A DNA stretch of 64,000 nucleotides from Agarilytica sp045430345 (GCA_045430345.1 JAILXT010000007.1:62001-126000); one strand, 5' to 3'; counted from the stretch's first letter, positions 12,301 to 20,224 are shown. A program made the numbers and translations. Notes: generated by a model not told the origin, from the letters alone.

Positions 12301-15300
12301 AAACCCGTACGTCGACCTTAAAAATAGCCCGTTTAGAATTTGTGATCGCGAAGAGCCCTGGGAGAGATTAAGGGATGTGAATGGAGCACAAATCCCGTTA
12401 AGAGCGGGTGTTTCTTCGTTTGGTTTTGGCGGCGTAAATGCTCATGTTTTGTTGGAGGAATATGTGGGGGATGAAGAGGTGAACTGCGCCGTGCCTCCCT
12501 ACATTTTTGTTCTTTCGGCAAAAACAAAAAGTGGCTTAAAATCCCAGGCTGAACAGCTACGTGAATATATTGATGGAAACGGCACAGTCGATTTATCTCG
12601 CCTAGCGTATACCTTACAAGTGGGTCGCGATGGAATGAACTTTCGGTTCGCTTGTGTTGCAAGCTCAGTGACATCTCTGAAAAAAGCGCTTTCTGATTTC
12701 TTAAGTGGGAGTGATTCCTTTTCCAGTGTATATGTCGGTGAATTATCATCACATAAAGATCTGGCGCTGTTGTTTGGGAGTGATGAGGATTTTTCCGAAA
12801 CTGTAGCGGCATGGGTGAGTAAGCGTAAACTAGATAAGCTGGCTAACCTATGGGTTAAAGGCGTGCCCCTGGACTGGACGCGACTTTATTCCGTTCTACC
12901 GAAAAGAATGAGTTTGCCGAGTTACCCTTTCGAGAAGGGTCATTATTGGAAGATCCCGCTTGTCTCTGGGCCGGCGGGCCTTGGTTTGTCTAATAAACCA
13001 GGCTCTATTGAAAACGGGATGACTGGATCGTTTATTGGGCCTGTTGTCCATAAAAATATTTCAGATATCTCGGGTTTAAAGTTTTCATCTGTATTTTCTG
13101 GGAAGGAGTTTTTCCTAGCTGACCACGTAATTATGGGAGAGAAAGTTCTCCCTGCTGTTGTATATGTTGAGATGGCAAATATCGCAGTGAGAGCAGCGAT
13201 TGATTGTGATAGTAACCTTTCGACAATAATTGAAAATATCGTATTCCTTGAACCGTTAGTTGTGGGAAGTAAGAGCGTTTGTGTTCATACATCGATTTCT
13301 ATAGTAGCGCCTACAAAAGTTAACTTTGAGATCCACTCAATAGTTCTAGATAGTGAAGAATCGCTTGGCCGTAGAGTTCATTCCCAAGGAACATTAACGG
13401 TTGGAGTCTTGGGAAATGCCGACTCGTTTGGTAGTCAAAATATGTTAGCCAATAAAGAAACAACCTCTCTAGATATTGGAGGCTATTATGAGCAGTTAAG
13501 CGTAAGGGGTTTGCAATATGGCTTGGCTCATCGAGCAATAACAGAAATGAATATCATTGATGGTAGTGTCCGGCAGGTTATAGGGAAACTAGAGCTGCCT
13601 TCTTCTGTGGCAGATTCGTCTTCAGGTTATACGCTACACCCGAGTTTAATGGATGCCGCATTACAAGTCGCGGGCGCTATCGATGCAGGCGCTAATACGG
13701 AGGCACTTTTAAAACTGCCATTTGCGATTGAGAAAGTTGAAATCTATCGGTCCGTAAATACAACTGTTGATGTTGTCGCTAGGCCTGTTATAGCCGCAAG
13801 TAGCGAAGTAAAAAAATATGATGTCTCTATTTACTTAGAGAGCGGAGAGTTAGCCGTAAGTCTGAAGGGGTTTAGTACTCGAATATTTCGTTCGGAGAAA
13901 GAAATAAAACCGATAACTCATAACGTGACGCCACATTTAGAAGATGCGAATAACGAAGATAAAATATCGGATAATATTGAGGGGAAACAGCAAACAGAAT
14001 TAAACCAGATACTACGAAGAAGTATAGCTGATCATTTGAATATAGAATTTACGTTGGTTGATGTTGATGTAGAGCTGAGTGAGTTTGGGTTTGATTCTGT
14101 CACTCTGACTGGGTTTGGGAATGTTCTAAATCAAGAGTATGGTTTTGAGCTTACGCCTACAACGTTCTTTGAGTATCCTACGGTAGCGTTACTTAGTGCT
14201 CACCTATTAAGTGAATACCCTGAGAATATTCAGCGTTGCTTGATGATTCCCGTGTTGAAAGAAACTAAACCTGATCAGTACGTAAAAAATAAGCTAGACG
14301 TTTACCCGGAAACCGCTAAGGCGTTCGATAAAAGCTCTCGGCCTGGGTCAGGGCTAGATTTCTTAAGTAGTCCTTTTTGTGCTGATAGCGTTATTGAACA
14401 ACGAGAGCTATCGAAGACGATGGACGAAGCGATTGCTATTGTCGGAGTTAGTGGTGCTTTTCCGGAAGCTAGTGATATAGACCAATTTTGGGAGAATATT
14501 TCTACTGGGCGAGATTGTATTACGGAAATGCCTAATGATCGATGGGACTGGGAAAGTATATACGGAGACCCCTCCAAGGACGTAAATAAAACGAATATAA
14601 AGTCTATGGGGGTTTTGAAGGGGGTCGATGAGTTTGATCCTCTATTTTTCGGTATTTCGCCAAAAGAGGCCGCAACGATTGATCCGCAACAACGAATTTT
14701 AATGACCTATGTCTGGAAGGTTATTGAAGATGCGGGCTATGCACCGAGCTCTCTAAGCGGTACAAACACCGGAGTCTTTGTTGGAACTGGTGCAAGTGGC
14801 TACGGTTCCTTGCTCGCACAGGCTGGCGTTCCTATCGAAGGCTACAGTGCAGCAGGTATGGTCGGGTCGGTTGGCCCCAATCGCATTAGTTTTCTACTTA
14901 ACCTACATGGGCCAAGCGAGCCAATTGAAACAGCATGTTCTAGTTCATTAGTCGCAATTCATCGTGCTGTGTCAGCTATGCGGATGGAGCAGTGCGATCA
15001 GGCTATTGTGGGCGGGGTCAACTTGCTGGTTACGCCTGAAGCGCACATCAGTTTCACTAAAGCCGGAATGCTTTCTGTTGACGGTAAATGTAAGTCCTTT
15101 TCAAGCAGTGCAAATGGATATGTGCGTGGAGAAGGTGTCGGAATGCTCTTCTTAAAACGTTTATCCGATGCGGAAAAAGAGGGAAACACAATTTATGGGG
15201 TGATTCGTGGGTCTGCTGAAAATCATGGCGGACGCTCTAATTCATTAACGGCTCCTAACCCGAAAGCACAGGCTTCAGTCATTCAGTCAGCGATTGAGCA

Positions 15301-18300
15301 GGCGGGAATAGATCATAACTCGATTACGTATATTGAAGCGCATGGAACGGGAACGCCACTAGGAGATCCGGTGGAAGTACAGGGATTAAAGATTGCATTT
15401 AATAATAGTCAAGATGCGTATGATGCCCCATTTTGTGGTGTAGGCTCTGTTAAAACTAATATTGGTCACCTTGAATTGGCTGCAGGGGTTGCCGGAGTGA
15501 TAAAAGTTTTGCTCCAGATGAAGCACAAGACCTTTGCTCCCAGTCTGCACTGCGACCAAGTAAACGAGTACATTAGCCTAGAAAATAGTCCGTTTTATTT
15601 CGTAAAAGATGCATGCCCTTGGGATTGTATTCAGGATCAAAAAGGAAATACCTTGCCTAGAAGGGCGGGAGTCTCGTCATTTGGTTTTGGAGGGGTTAAT
15701 GCCCATGTGATTATCGAAGAATACATCGAGGGAACGAAACCACTTTCAGAAATGGATATAAACAAAAACGATGCAAGTGTGATAGTTCTATCGGCCAAAA
15801 ATAAAACTTCACTGAAGAAAAATGCAGAAGCGCTTTATCTGTTTTTGAAGCGAAATAAAGACGAATGCGATATCGAATCCTTAGCATATACACTTCAAGT
15901 TGGTCGAGACTCCATGAAAAATCGCGTTGCAATCGTTGCCGATTCTATTGCTTCGTTGATCGGATTTTTGAAAAAATATATAGAAAATGGACCGTCCTTT
16001 GACGGTGTGTTTGAAGGTGGAGAAGAAAAAAATAGAGATGCAATAACCATGTTTTCCAGTGATTCGGAATTACTGGATGCGGTTGACAAGTGGGTTTCTC
16101 TGGGTAAGTGGAAGAGTCTTGCGGAGTTGTGGGTAAAAGGCCTGAAGTTCGATTGGGGTAGGATATACACCGGTAGGTCTATAAAAAGAATGCATTTGCC
16201 GACATATGAGTTCTCTCGCGATTCATATTGGATCGGTGCACCATCAACGGTTGTCGTGCCCACTATCACCTCGTTGAGTAATCGTACTGATGATCGAACA
16301 GAGACGGCCGCCGCCGATAATCGCAACTTTACCATCGGTCTAAGAATAAAAAATAAACTTAATCGTGTTGTTTGCGATCTAACCGATATCCCAAGTGATG
16401 AAATTGTTTCTACCGAAGCCCTTGATAGTTATGGAATGGATTCTATCGTTATTTCGAAATTTAGTGATATTTTGTCTGCTGAATTTCCAGAAATATCGAA
16501 GACATTTTTCTATGAAAATAAGACATTGGACGATATTTCTAAGCGACTTCTAATGGAGTACGAACCTCAATGTCTCTCATGGTTGAACAATGAAAATATA
16601 CCGTCTTCAGTTGATGTTGACGCCGAGATTGACAGTAAATCTAAGCGTCAGGAGTCAAAACAGAATAACGGGGAACCTCTATTGCAGTTGAGAGCGTCGC
16701 AAAGAGAATTGCGGGGGAAATGTAGAGAAGAGAAGAAGGAGGCTAGCCGTGAACCAATCGCAATTATTGGGATTGATGGACGTTATCCTGGAGCCAATAA
16801 TGTCGAAGAGTTTTGGCTCAATATCAAGCAGGGTGTGGATTCTATAGCCGAAATTCCAGAAGAAAGGTGGCCGATTGATAGTTTTTATGATGAAGACCGC
16901 CAGGAGTGCGTGGACCGGGGGAAAAGCTATAGCAAGTGGGGAGGATTCTTAGACGATGCGACAGTGTTTGACCCGCTATTTTTCAATATAACACCGCAGC
17001 TAGCGCGGGATATTGACCCTCAGGAACGGATATTTTTACAGTCTTGTTGGAACACCATTGAAGATGCTGGATACAATCGAGAGCGGTTGGACCGTCAGCA
17101 TGGAAACAAAGTGGGTGTTTTTGTTGGTGTAACGATGTCTGGTTTTTCGTTATATGGTCCTGAGTTGTGGAGAAAGGGAGAGCGATCATTTCCTATATCG
17201 TCTTTTGGCTCAATAGCAAATAGAGTTTCTTATACATTTAATTTTAATGGCCCCAGTATGCCTGTTGATACCATGTGTTCGGCATCGCTCACGGCGATAC
17301 ATGAAGCGTGTGAACATATATACAGAGGCGATTGTGAATTATCGCTTGCTGGCGGTGTTAATCTATTTCTACACCCTTCTAGCTATGTCATGTTATGTGG
17401 TCCGCAAATGTTATCGCCAGACGGTCGGTGTAAGAGTTTTGGTGCAGACGGGAATGGTTTTGTCCCTGGGGAAGGTGTGGGAGCGGTATTGCTTAAGCGC
17501 TTATCTCAAGCCGAAAGAGATGGTGATCACATCTATGGAGTAGTGCGTGGTACAAGCGTAAATCATGGTGGGCGAACCTCTGGTTACACGGTTCCCAACC
17601 CAAATGCTCAGACTGAATTGGTAAAAGCTGCGTTATCAAGAGCTGAGGTGCATCCTAGGGAGGTGAGTTATATTGAAGCTCATGGGACAGGTACGGCATT
17701 GGGTGATCCAATTGAAGTCACGGGGCTGACGAATGCATTTAGGGAGCATACGGATGATGTGGGTTTTTGTAAGTTAGGTTCGGTGAAATCAAATATCGGG
17801 CATGCAGAAAGCGCTGCGGGTATAGCGGGGCTTACCAAAGTGCTAATGCAAATGAAATACGGTGAGTTGGTACCGAGTCTACACAGCGAGAGCCTTAACG
17901 AGAGCATTGATTTTTCTTCAACCCCGTTTACTGTCCAGCAAAATAATGCTGAATGGAAAAGGCCTTTGGTTGATTTTGGCGACGGAAATAAGGTCGAGCG
18001 TCCTAGGATAGCGGGTGTTTCTTCATTTGGAGCTGGTGGTGTTAATGCACACGTTGTTGTTGAAGAGTATATTGCCCTCCCCCCTCAGCCAGAAGCTCGA
18101 GAAACTAAATTTGGATTGCAAGACGAAGTTGGTATTCCTATCGTTTTATCTGCAAAGTCAGATGCGCAGTTAAAAGAGTATGCTCAAAAACTATATGAGT
18201 ATATTGAGGCGAATAATGTTGAATTCGAATCTTTGGCTTATACGTTACAGGTAGGTCGAGAGGCGATGGATCACCGTTTAGGTTTCGTAGCAAGTAATAT

Positions 18301-20224
18301 TTCAAGCACATTAGAAAAACTTAAAATATTTATTCGGGGAGAGAAATTAGGGGTTGAGTCATCTCCTTTAAGGAATAAAATCTTGGATTTATGGGTGCTA
18401 GGGAATCAAGTTGATTGGATCTCAGAATGGTCTGACTTCCAGCCAAAAACGGTATCCCTGCCTACATACCCATTTTTAACTGATAAATATTGGATTCCCA
18501 TCGCTGCTGGAGAAGCTAACTATTCCAATGGATATGCGCAGAATGTTGATGTTCAAGATCGTCTCTATAACAAAGTGGAACATAAGGAGGCAGGCAGTAT
18601 TGGAAAAATTAGTGATGATGAAAGTAAATCGGTTTTAGATCGAGTGGTGAGCGTTATGAGTAATGTTACCGGAATAGAGATAGCCAGTATCAGCCCGGAT
18701 GAGGCGATTGAAAATTATGGAATCGATTCTATCGTAGTTAATAATATGAATCATGCGTTTGAAAAAATGTTTGATAAATATTCAAATACAATCATGTATG
18801 AAAATTTTTCATTAAGGTCTGTAGCTGAACAAATTGAACAGATAAATAGTGTAGAGGGTAGCCGTAAAAACATCGGATCCGAACTGTTAACGACAATCTG
18901 GAAGCCTTCTTCTATCGCTAAAAATTCTACAGACTATCAGTCTCATATCATTATTCTTGTCGGATTTGATAAAATAAAGGAGGAGAGTGTATGCGGTTTT
19001 TTTATGGAGAAAGAAGCTTCATCGGTAGTGTGCTTATACGAGGAGCGTGGTGGCGTAGATACTATTTATACGAGCTATGCTACGCAGCTCCTGATCTACT
19101 TACAGCAAATCTCAGCACAAGAGAATATGGGGCTAACGAAGGTTCAGCTTGTAATATCGAGTGAAAGGGAAAATTCGATATTTGGTGGGTTATCCAGTTT
19201 GCTCAAAACGGCCGCTATCGAAAATAGCCGGATTTCTTCCCAATTATTACTTGTACGAAATACTATATCAGTATCTGAAGTTGTAAGTATTATTAAAAAT
19301 GAGACCGACACTGACGATGATGAAGTTCGATATATTGGCAGGGATCGCTTTCGAAGGGCGTTAGCGAGGCTGCCCGAATTTCGGAGCTCAGCAGACGGGG
19401 TGTGGGAAGACGGTGGCGTATATCTTATTAGTGGCGGCGCTGGGGCGTTGGGGCTGAAATTTGCTGAGTATATTACTTCTAATGTGGTTAGCCCAATCAT
19501 TGTTTTGACCGGCCGAAAGGAACCGCCAGAATCATCATTACGAGCTATAGAAACCATGGAGTCGAGTGGTGCCTGGGTTGAGTATAGAGTGACTGATGTC
19601 AGTGATGAGCAAGCTGTCGTTGATTTAGTTGATGAAATAGTTCAACAGTATGGCGAGCTGTCCGGTGTTATTCATGCTGCGGGTATTGTTAACGATAGCT
19701 TGATCGTAAATAAGACGGAAACTTCGTTTTGTTCAGTGTTGTCACCTAAGGTAAGTGGTCTGGTCGTGTTGGACGAGGCTACGCGAGATCATGATTTGAA
19801 ATTTTTTCTGTCCTTAGCTTCATTTAGTGGGGTGTTCGGCAATAAAGGGCAAGGAGATTATTCGGTTGCCAATGCGTTTTTGGATGGCTATTCAACGTAT
19901 CGTAACGAACTTGTATCTCTTGGTGAGAGAAAAGGGCATACGATTGCAGTTGATTGGCCTTTGTGGAATTCCGAGGGTATGCAAGTAGACTCGGCAATAA
20001 AAGAACTGCAGTGGGAGTTGGCTGGTCTGTTACCTCTTGAGGCAGAAGAAGCATTCTCATGCTTGGAACGTGCATTACCTAGTGCTTTAAGTCAGGTCGT
20101 CGTGCTGTATGGAGATAAAAATCGAATAGGAGATGCTTTCACTATCAACGCGAGCCCAGAAATAAAATTCGCTGATACCATGGATTCTAAGGAGTATGAT
20201 TTGTTAGCGGTAGAGGATGAGTAG
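335..20224 (+). CDS. giant trans-AT polyketide synthase, five KS domains, no AT, no TE
   Basis: Multimodular PKS of about 6,629 residues. Order, with approximate residues from the ATG at 335: N-terminal docking helix (1-30); KR (227-462); KS1 (550-987, Cys720); KR (1410-1634); ACP (Ser1723); KS2 (1817-2233, Cys1979); DH (2429-2715, His2459, Asp2634); KR (2935-3171); three ACPs (Ser3245, Ser3358, Ser3483); KS3 (3608-4046, Cys3776); DH (4233-4519, His4264, Asp4440); ACP (Ser4588); KS4 (4700-5131, Cys4868); ACP (Ser5370); KS5 (5474-5911, Cys5648); ACP (Ser6132); KR (6361-6594). Every KS has its active Cys plus the HGTGT and N-x-GH histidines. Each KS is followed by a short linker ending LPTY or similar, not by an AT, so malonyl loading must come from a separate AT. 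No thioesterase, ER or methyltransferase is seen. An in-frame ATG at 317 would add six residues; 335 was chosen because it couples to the upstream stop. Confidence 0.95.
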   Translation: MNDFYKNIFSEVYSGRMDKDAALALITDFKASTTGLDQKTTSSKHDVNAEYMMLTPSWECLEADQKEVSREAKKIVIFIGMGDESVREIERMAEGLSVIQISSKETESHLRFLDYSHKLVSKINALIVSGGNLNIQLWLDESDGFGACWGLSSIIKSTVQEYNKISGKTVFCNGCKDTKSLHAHISDEFNSSGSDVAYRSGVREVLFLKELNRLDEEQERCIWREGGTYLITGGLGQLGKMFAEHIAYNVPGAHVILAGRSPLSDEIKEILLALGDYSSDGGLVEYVPLNFMDEKTIAKAVTEIENRFGQLAGVIHSAGAIKDGLLHSKTEDDFTEVFLPKVQGLALLDKYTAHHELDFFVMFSSTTALLGNVGQSDYAAANAFMDAYSRYRQRLVGDGKRTGRSLSINWPLWQDGGMKVDRSVEERIERLTGMVPLKKEVGLTVFEQALSMSENQIVVLSGGAIKTEAFGSVSGPKILGVNAQKIEGDLSSEMHERDSIHVSNADSLKKHGVSDFSFSGPKKLNAGGHGKTEKEVHDAKNDKRRVKAGEAIAIVGVSGCFPGSSSITHFWENLREGKDCITQVPSSRWDWDSLFGDPDTEENKTNVKYAGILDDIDKFDPLFFGISPREAEAMDPQQRLLMTYIWKVIEDAGHAPQSLANSNTGIFVGTGSSGYGALAAAMGIPIEGFTAAGMAGSVGPNRMSYFLDLHGPSEPIETACSSSLIAVHRAIRAMQVGDCEQAIVGGINLLVSPELQISFDKAGMLAKDGRCKTFSKEANGYVRGEGVGMLMLKPLPKAEADGDHIYGLIKGSAENHGGRANSLTAPNPRAQAELIKAAFRESGVDPRTVNYIEAHGTGTSLGDPIEVQGLKSAFSELASEQNLTLDVGYCGLGSVKTNVGHLELAAGVTGIIKVLLQMKYKTLVPSLHCEEINPYIDLSDSPFQIVKKTQPWDPIKNEYGKSMPRRAGVSSFGFGGVNAHVVLEEYVQEASQDESSDTAVIIPLSAKTSERLMAQIRQLSAYLESSDLPALRDIAYTLQVGREAMDMRWVCVVNSLDELKIALSKTIAGESAPFHVFEGDVKQEKDLSSLFCDDEDLQKAISLWLLKGKHEKLCELWTKGVSWDWSGLYAIRPNRVSLPTYAFAEERCWFSPSNTPIITAHNHSFTNRSTPKKEALTETPVSVDETPVLLTYSERCVVHTLPDLDKEIKINETLVVFLSSRDAQDKFDKAFSRVYDNIIFIPYKENVGIEEAIDEYELAPDCALTFVYMWPVENDLFIRDVQSIWSFLQYINKSKFSQVNLQLCGRANSAVNQAYLESWMSLHKSISLVTLEFKISVLVYDAQEEVAGSTPDFSWWADTVLSERIYGNGDSAIYRNAVRHTMALKNISASISGEEDKNGKIPSIIRPKATYLITGGLGDIAGVLSEYLLTHYHVNLVLSGRSELNEARRKRIEYLQSLGGRVFYFVADVSDEKAMRTGISDACERFGVIDGVFHAAGLSAGESIFEKSYEQFHSVVTPKIQGALLLDRLLNDQPLDFMCYLSSISAVLGDVGSCDYALANRFLLSYAEQRERCRELGSVQGQSIAIAWPLWENGGMKMATDKQTEMYLNSSGQVALTNEDGIKTLERLLQSSLAKTLVVKGRPSRVNQFLGVTPINESCTVESEKTSSEFTVPVSNISRPELKSLSLAECVMWDLKTVASRLLKIERGRLDEEENLSDFGFDSIGLAMFSKSLSTHFNTKITPSIFFSYSTLVDLKAYFMETHGDIVAIKYQRDSVLGDQPSSLPQPVDTLVNDAGERVNTEKAKCDDSASSDKYEPIAIIGMSGRFPGARNIDELWQILADGRSVVDEIPEERFDWREHYGDPAENDDKTNCKWLGALPGIDEFDPKFFEISPVEAEAMDPRQRLLLQEAWRALEDAGYGPQQLSSQKVGMFVGVEQGEYQQLVEKAPFTANHDGILAARLAYILNLSGPALAINTACSSGLVAVHEACVSLRAGDCDAAIGGGVHVLIKPDGLVAMGKAGMLSLDGRCHTFSENANGMVPGEAIAAVVLKRLSDAERDGDPIHGVIRGSGINYDGKTNGITAPSGKAQTSLITEIYNKYKIPFNRIDYIVAHGTGTRLGDPIEVNALYDAFKNSGEEFTKKCALTSNKPNLGHTFAASGLVNLVGMLLSMRQEKIPPSINCEKESDYISWSDSPFFVNKNLAPWPKVGMPRLGALSAYGICGTNAHVVVESYDSNELDMKVFGEEVPHLVALSAKSEGVLHQKLKDLKVFLVNSSDGLDLGSLSFTLLTGRHHFAHRVAFVVDDARDAVRKIGRFLENDFPEGVSNGKVERRFKPNASQLSAGEKTITRYRSIITEGAHDETRSSLIFLSGLYTQGYKLCWSDLFIGRNVKRLHVPTYPFSRERYWVDLGLDAGRLGSRQPLNEIHLSPLVHRNISANNDYHFVSSFSGDEFFFKDHLVNNQKVLPGVAYLEMARVAVSIARNCIREFTPISIENVVILKPFVLTKNRSEIHVGLNANGNNKFYFEIYSLDIDGEKEIFTQGMVVADSVSPPSDFVGLDEPTDISTEEVFGSQCYDLFLSMGIRHGEAFRSIKRIKKVVQNDEESCLWVDVQLPIAVSDSSGEFGIHPSILDGALQSGLGFVLINKASSSDELGALIPFSIDSIIVYAPVRTNVSVIARTFSNANKNIMKCDFDVISDSGKLCARIKGYTSRRLSSKSKSSGVISNEIGVEVIDNQVKDSVRLSKSVDVGFLTKEWIEAPSRSSEVGQGPNFLHVFLCDLDVSIDVLSSMLTGASVHALRSERKGVSDRYTDIASNLLSEIKSLVSQSASGPVLVQLVVEHGNPFHYEGLAGMLKCLEIEYPRIKTQLIISDETQKAEKISRYILSEQGVEDVLTNSHDQEICYLGGKRSVISISELKISLDSMNYSFWKNDGVYLITGGLGGLGKIFAKEMLCSDKAVHLILVGRSNLNEYSSAAVEELKSFCRGSSTVDYYAVDIDDERALCKLLKDIKSLFGGITGILHSAGVIRDNFVKAKSDLELRAVFAPKVSALEKLDEVTKQEPLELFILFSSLSSVFGNVGQSDYAAANGFMDRFAFHRNNLVNKGVRSGKTLSINWPLWESGGMQIEASELEQLMRTTGIVPLPTGQGVRALGAALTSLCSQVAVFSGGKSVKKPLVIGENVNGDYQDHSKILAVEGPDHVDDGADLLSLVQESVITLICDQLKVKKYDLDVQAEFSEFGFDSVSLTTFGNSLSEYYHIELSPTLFFEYPCIEDFCQYLVDEKESAMLSVFKSVVDRKLEKNRCSEEDVQECEGLDFTSLVDALQLVIVEKISEQLKIDNRDIDILAEFGEFGFDSVSLTSLGNILGKEYGLEISPTLFFEYPTIELLSEYLAGEEQERLLEVFVNRSDSDRTETAKTCEDEYLSEPAASVRIATQGSDIKDFEWQYKVQSILIAEVCNQLRVKEEDVDPHAEFSEFGFDSVSLTTFGNTLNQTYGLELMPTIFFESPTVALLSEYILDNDKERIKEYLGAPLVRDTESAPQHGYARSVLREVIVEKTEKVKEVGRKPDQSSASQSSPNDQNDPSGGAVRGENFNTKEAEHRLDRIAIVGVSGCFPESPDLNTFWDNLSAGRDCITEVPGDRWDWDTLFGDPKTEENKTNIKHAGIMSGLSEFDPLFFGISPREAEIMDPQQRLIMTYMWKAIEDSGHSPESLSGTNTGVFIGTSGSGYGAMLSGAGIPLEGFSVAAMSGSVGPNRMSFLLNLNGPSEPIETACSSSLVAIHRAVHAINTGQCDQAIVGGVNTLVSPELQVSFSKAGMLSPDGRCKTFSKNANGYVRGEGVGMLVLKRLSVAERDADNIYAVIRGSAENHGGRANSLTAPNPKAQAALISSVMNESRIDPKTVSYIEAHGTGTPLGDPIEIQGLKKAFKDASAEIGGDTLPEGYCRIGSVKSNIGHLELAAGVAGVIKVLLQLKHKKLVPSLHCEDINPYVDLKNSPFRICDREEPWERLRDVNGAQIPLRAGVSSFGFGGVNAHVLLEEYVGDEEVNCAVPPYIFVLSAKTKSGLKSQAEQLREYIDGNGTVDLSRLAYTLQVGRDGMNFRFACVASSVTSLKKALSDFLSGSDSFSSVYVGELSSHKDLALLFGSDEDFSETVAAWVSKRKLDKLANLWVKGVPLDWTRLYSVLPKRMSLPSYPFEKGHYWKIPLVSGPAGLGLSNKPGSIENGMTGSFIGPVVHKNISDISGLKFSSVFSGKEFFLADHVIMGEKVLPAVVYVEMANIAVRAAIDCDSNLSTIIENIVFLEPLVVGSKSVCVHTSISIVAPTKVNFEIHSIVLDSEESLGRRVHSQGTLTVGVLGNADSFGSQNMLANKETTSLDIGGYYEQLSVRGLQYGLAHRAITEMNIIDGSVRQVIGKLELPSSVADSSSGYTLHPSLMDAALQVAGAIDAGANTEALLKLPFAIEKVEIYRSVNTTVDVVARPVIAASSEVKKYDVSIYLESGELAVSLKGFSTRIFRSEKEIKPITHNVTPHLEDANNEDKISDNIEGKQQTELNQILRRSIADHLNIEFTLVDVDVELSEFGFDSVTLTGFGNVLNQEYGFELTPTTFFEYPTVALLSAHLLSEYPENIQRCLMIPVLKETKPDQYVKNKLDVYPETAKAFDKSSRPGSGLDFLSSPFCADSVIEQRELSKTMDEAIAIVGVSGAFPEASDIDQFWENISTGRDCITEMPNDRWDWESIYGDPSKDVNKTNIKSMGVLKGVDEFDPLFFGISPKEAATIDPQQRILMTYVWKVIEDAGYAPSSLSGTNTGVFVGTGASGYGSLLAQAGVPIEGYSAAGMVGSVGPNRISFLLNLHGPSEPIETACSSSLVAIHRAVSAMRMEQCDQAIVGGVNLLVTPEAHISFTKAGMLSVDGKCKSFSSSANGYVRGEGVGMLFLKRLSDAEKEGNTIYGVIRGSAENHGGRSNSLTAPNPKAQASVIQSAIEQAGIDHNSITYIEAHGTGTPLGDPVEVQGLKIAFNNSQDAYDAPFCGVGSVKTNIGHLELAAGVAGVIKVLLQMKHKTFAPSLHCDQVNEYISLENSPFYFVKDACPWDCIQDQKGNTLPRRAGVSSFGFGGVNAHVIIEEYIEGTKPLSEMDINKNDASVIVLSAKNKTSLKKNAEALYLFLKRNKDECDIESLAYTLQVGRDSMKNRVAIVADSIASLIGFLKKYIENGPSFDGVFEGGEEKNRDAITMFSSDSELLDAVDKWVSLGKWKSLAELWVKGLKFDWGRIYTGRSIKRMHLPTYEFSRDSYWIGAPSTVVVPTITSLSNRTDDRTETAAADNRNFTIGLRIKNKLNRVVCDLTDIPSDEIVSTEALDSYGMDSIVISKFSDILSAEFPEISKTFFYENKTLDDISKRLLMEYEPQCLSWLNNENIPSSVDVDAEIDSKSKRQESKQNNGEPLLQLRASQRELRGKCREEKKEASREPIAIIGIDGRYPGANNVEEFWLNIKQGVDSIAEIPEERWPIDSFYDEDRQECVDRGKSYSKWGGFLDDATVFDPLFFNITPQLARDIDPQERIFLQSCWNTIEDAGYNRERLDRQHGNKVGVFVGVTMSGFSLYGPELWRKGERSFPISSFGSIANRVSYTFNFNGPSMPVDTMCSASLTAIHEACEHIYRGDCELSLAGGVNLFLHPSSYVMLCGPQMLSPDGRCKSFGADGNGFVPGEGVGAVLLKRLSQAERDGDHIYGVVRGTSVNHGGRTSGYTVPNPNAQTELVKAALSRAEVHPREVSYIEAHGTGTALGDPIEVTGLTNAFREHTDDVGFCKLGSVKSNIGHAESAAGIAGLTKVLMQMKYGELVPSLHSESLNESIDFSSTPFTVQQNNAEWKRPLVDFGDGNKVERPRIAGVSSFGAGGVNAHVVVEEYIALPPQPEARETKFGLQDEVGIPIVLSAKSDAQLKEYAQKLYEYIEANNVEFESLAYTLQVGREAMDHRLGFVASNISSTLEKLKIFIRGEKLGVESSPLRNKILDLWVLGNQVDWISEWSDFQPKTVSLPTYPFLTDKYWIPIAAGEANYSNGYAQNVDVQDRLYNKVEHKEAGSIGKISDDESKSVLDRVVSVMSNVTGIEIASISPDEAIENYGIDSIVVNNMNHAFEKMFDKYSNTIMYENFSLRSVAEQIEQINSVEGSRKNIGSELLTTIWKPSSIAKNSTDYQSHIIILVGFDKIKEESVCGFFMEKEASSVVCLYEERGGVDTIYTSYATQLLIYLQQISAQENMGLTKVQLVISSERENSIFGGLSSLLKTAAIENSRISSQLLLVRNTISVSEVVSIIKNETDTDDDEVRYIGRDRFRRALARLPEFRSSADGVWEDGGVYLISGGAGALGLKFAEYITSNVVSPIIVLTGRKEPPESSLRAIETMESSGAWVEYRVTDVSDEQAVVDLVDEIVQQYGELSGVIHAAGIVNDSLIVNKTETSFCSVLSPKVSGLVVLDEATRDHDLKFFLSLASFSGVFGNKGQGDYSVANAFLDGYSTYRNELVSLGERKGHTIAVDWPLWNSEGMQVDSAIKELQWELAGLLPLEAEEAFSCLERALPSALSQVVVLYGDKNRIGDAFTINASPEIKFADTMDSKEYDLLAVEDE
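9960..10940 (+). repeat. three tandem acyl carrier protein domains
   Basis: Three ACP units follow one another inside the giant PKS, with phosphopantetheine serines at codons starting 10067, 10406 and 10781 (spacing 113 and 125 residues). All carry the near-identical core EFGFDSVSLT and a following FFEYP- or FFESP-type helix. The same core occurs in the partial ACP at base 1 and in the ACP near 14096, so the family spread by duplication. Tandem ACPs are known to raise flux through a module or to mark sites of special chemistry. The residue six positions after the modified Ser is Phe or Leu, not the Trp typical of beta-branching ACPs, so beta-branching is not supported here. Confidence 0.9.

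Noticed and set aside
12333..12812. A 159-codon minus-strand ORF inside the PKS
   Set aside because: It lies fully opposite a conserved KS and linker; it is His- and Pro-rich with no homology pattern.
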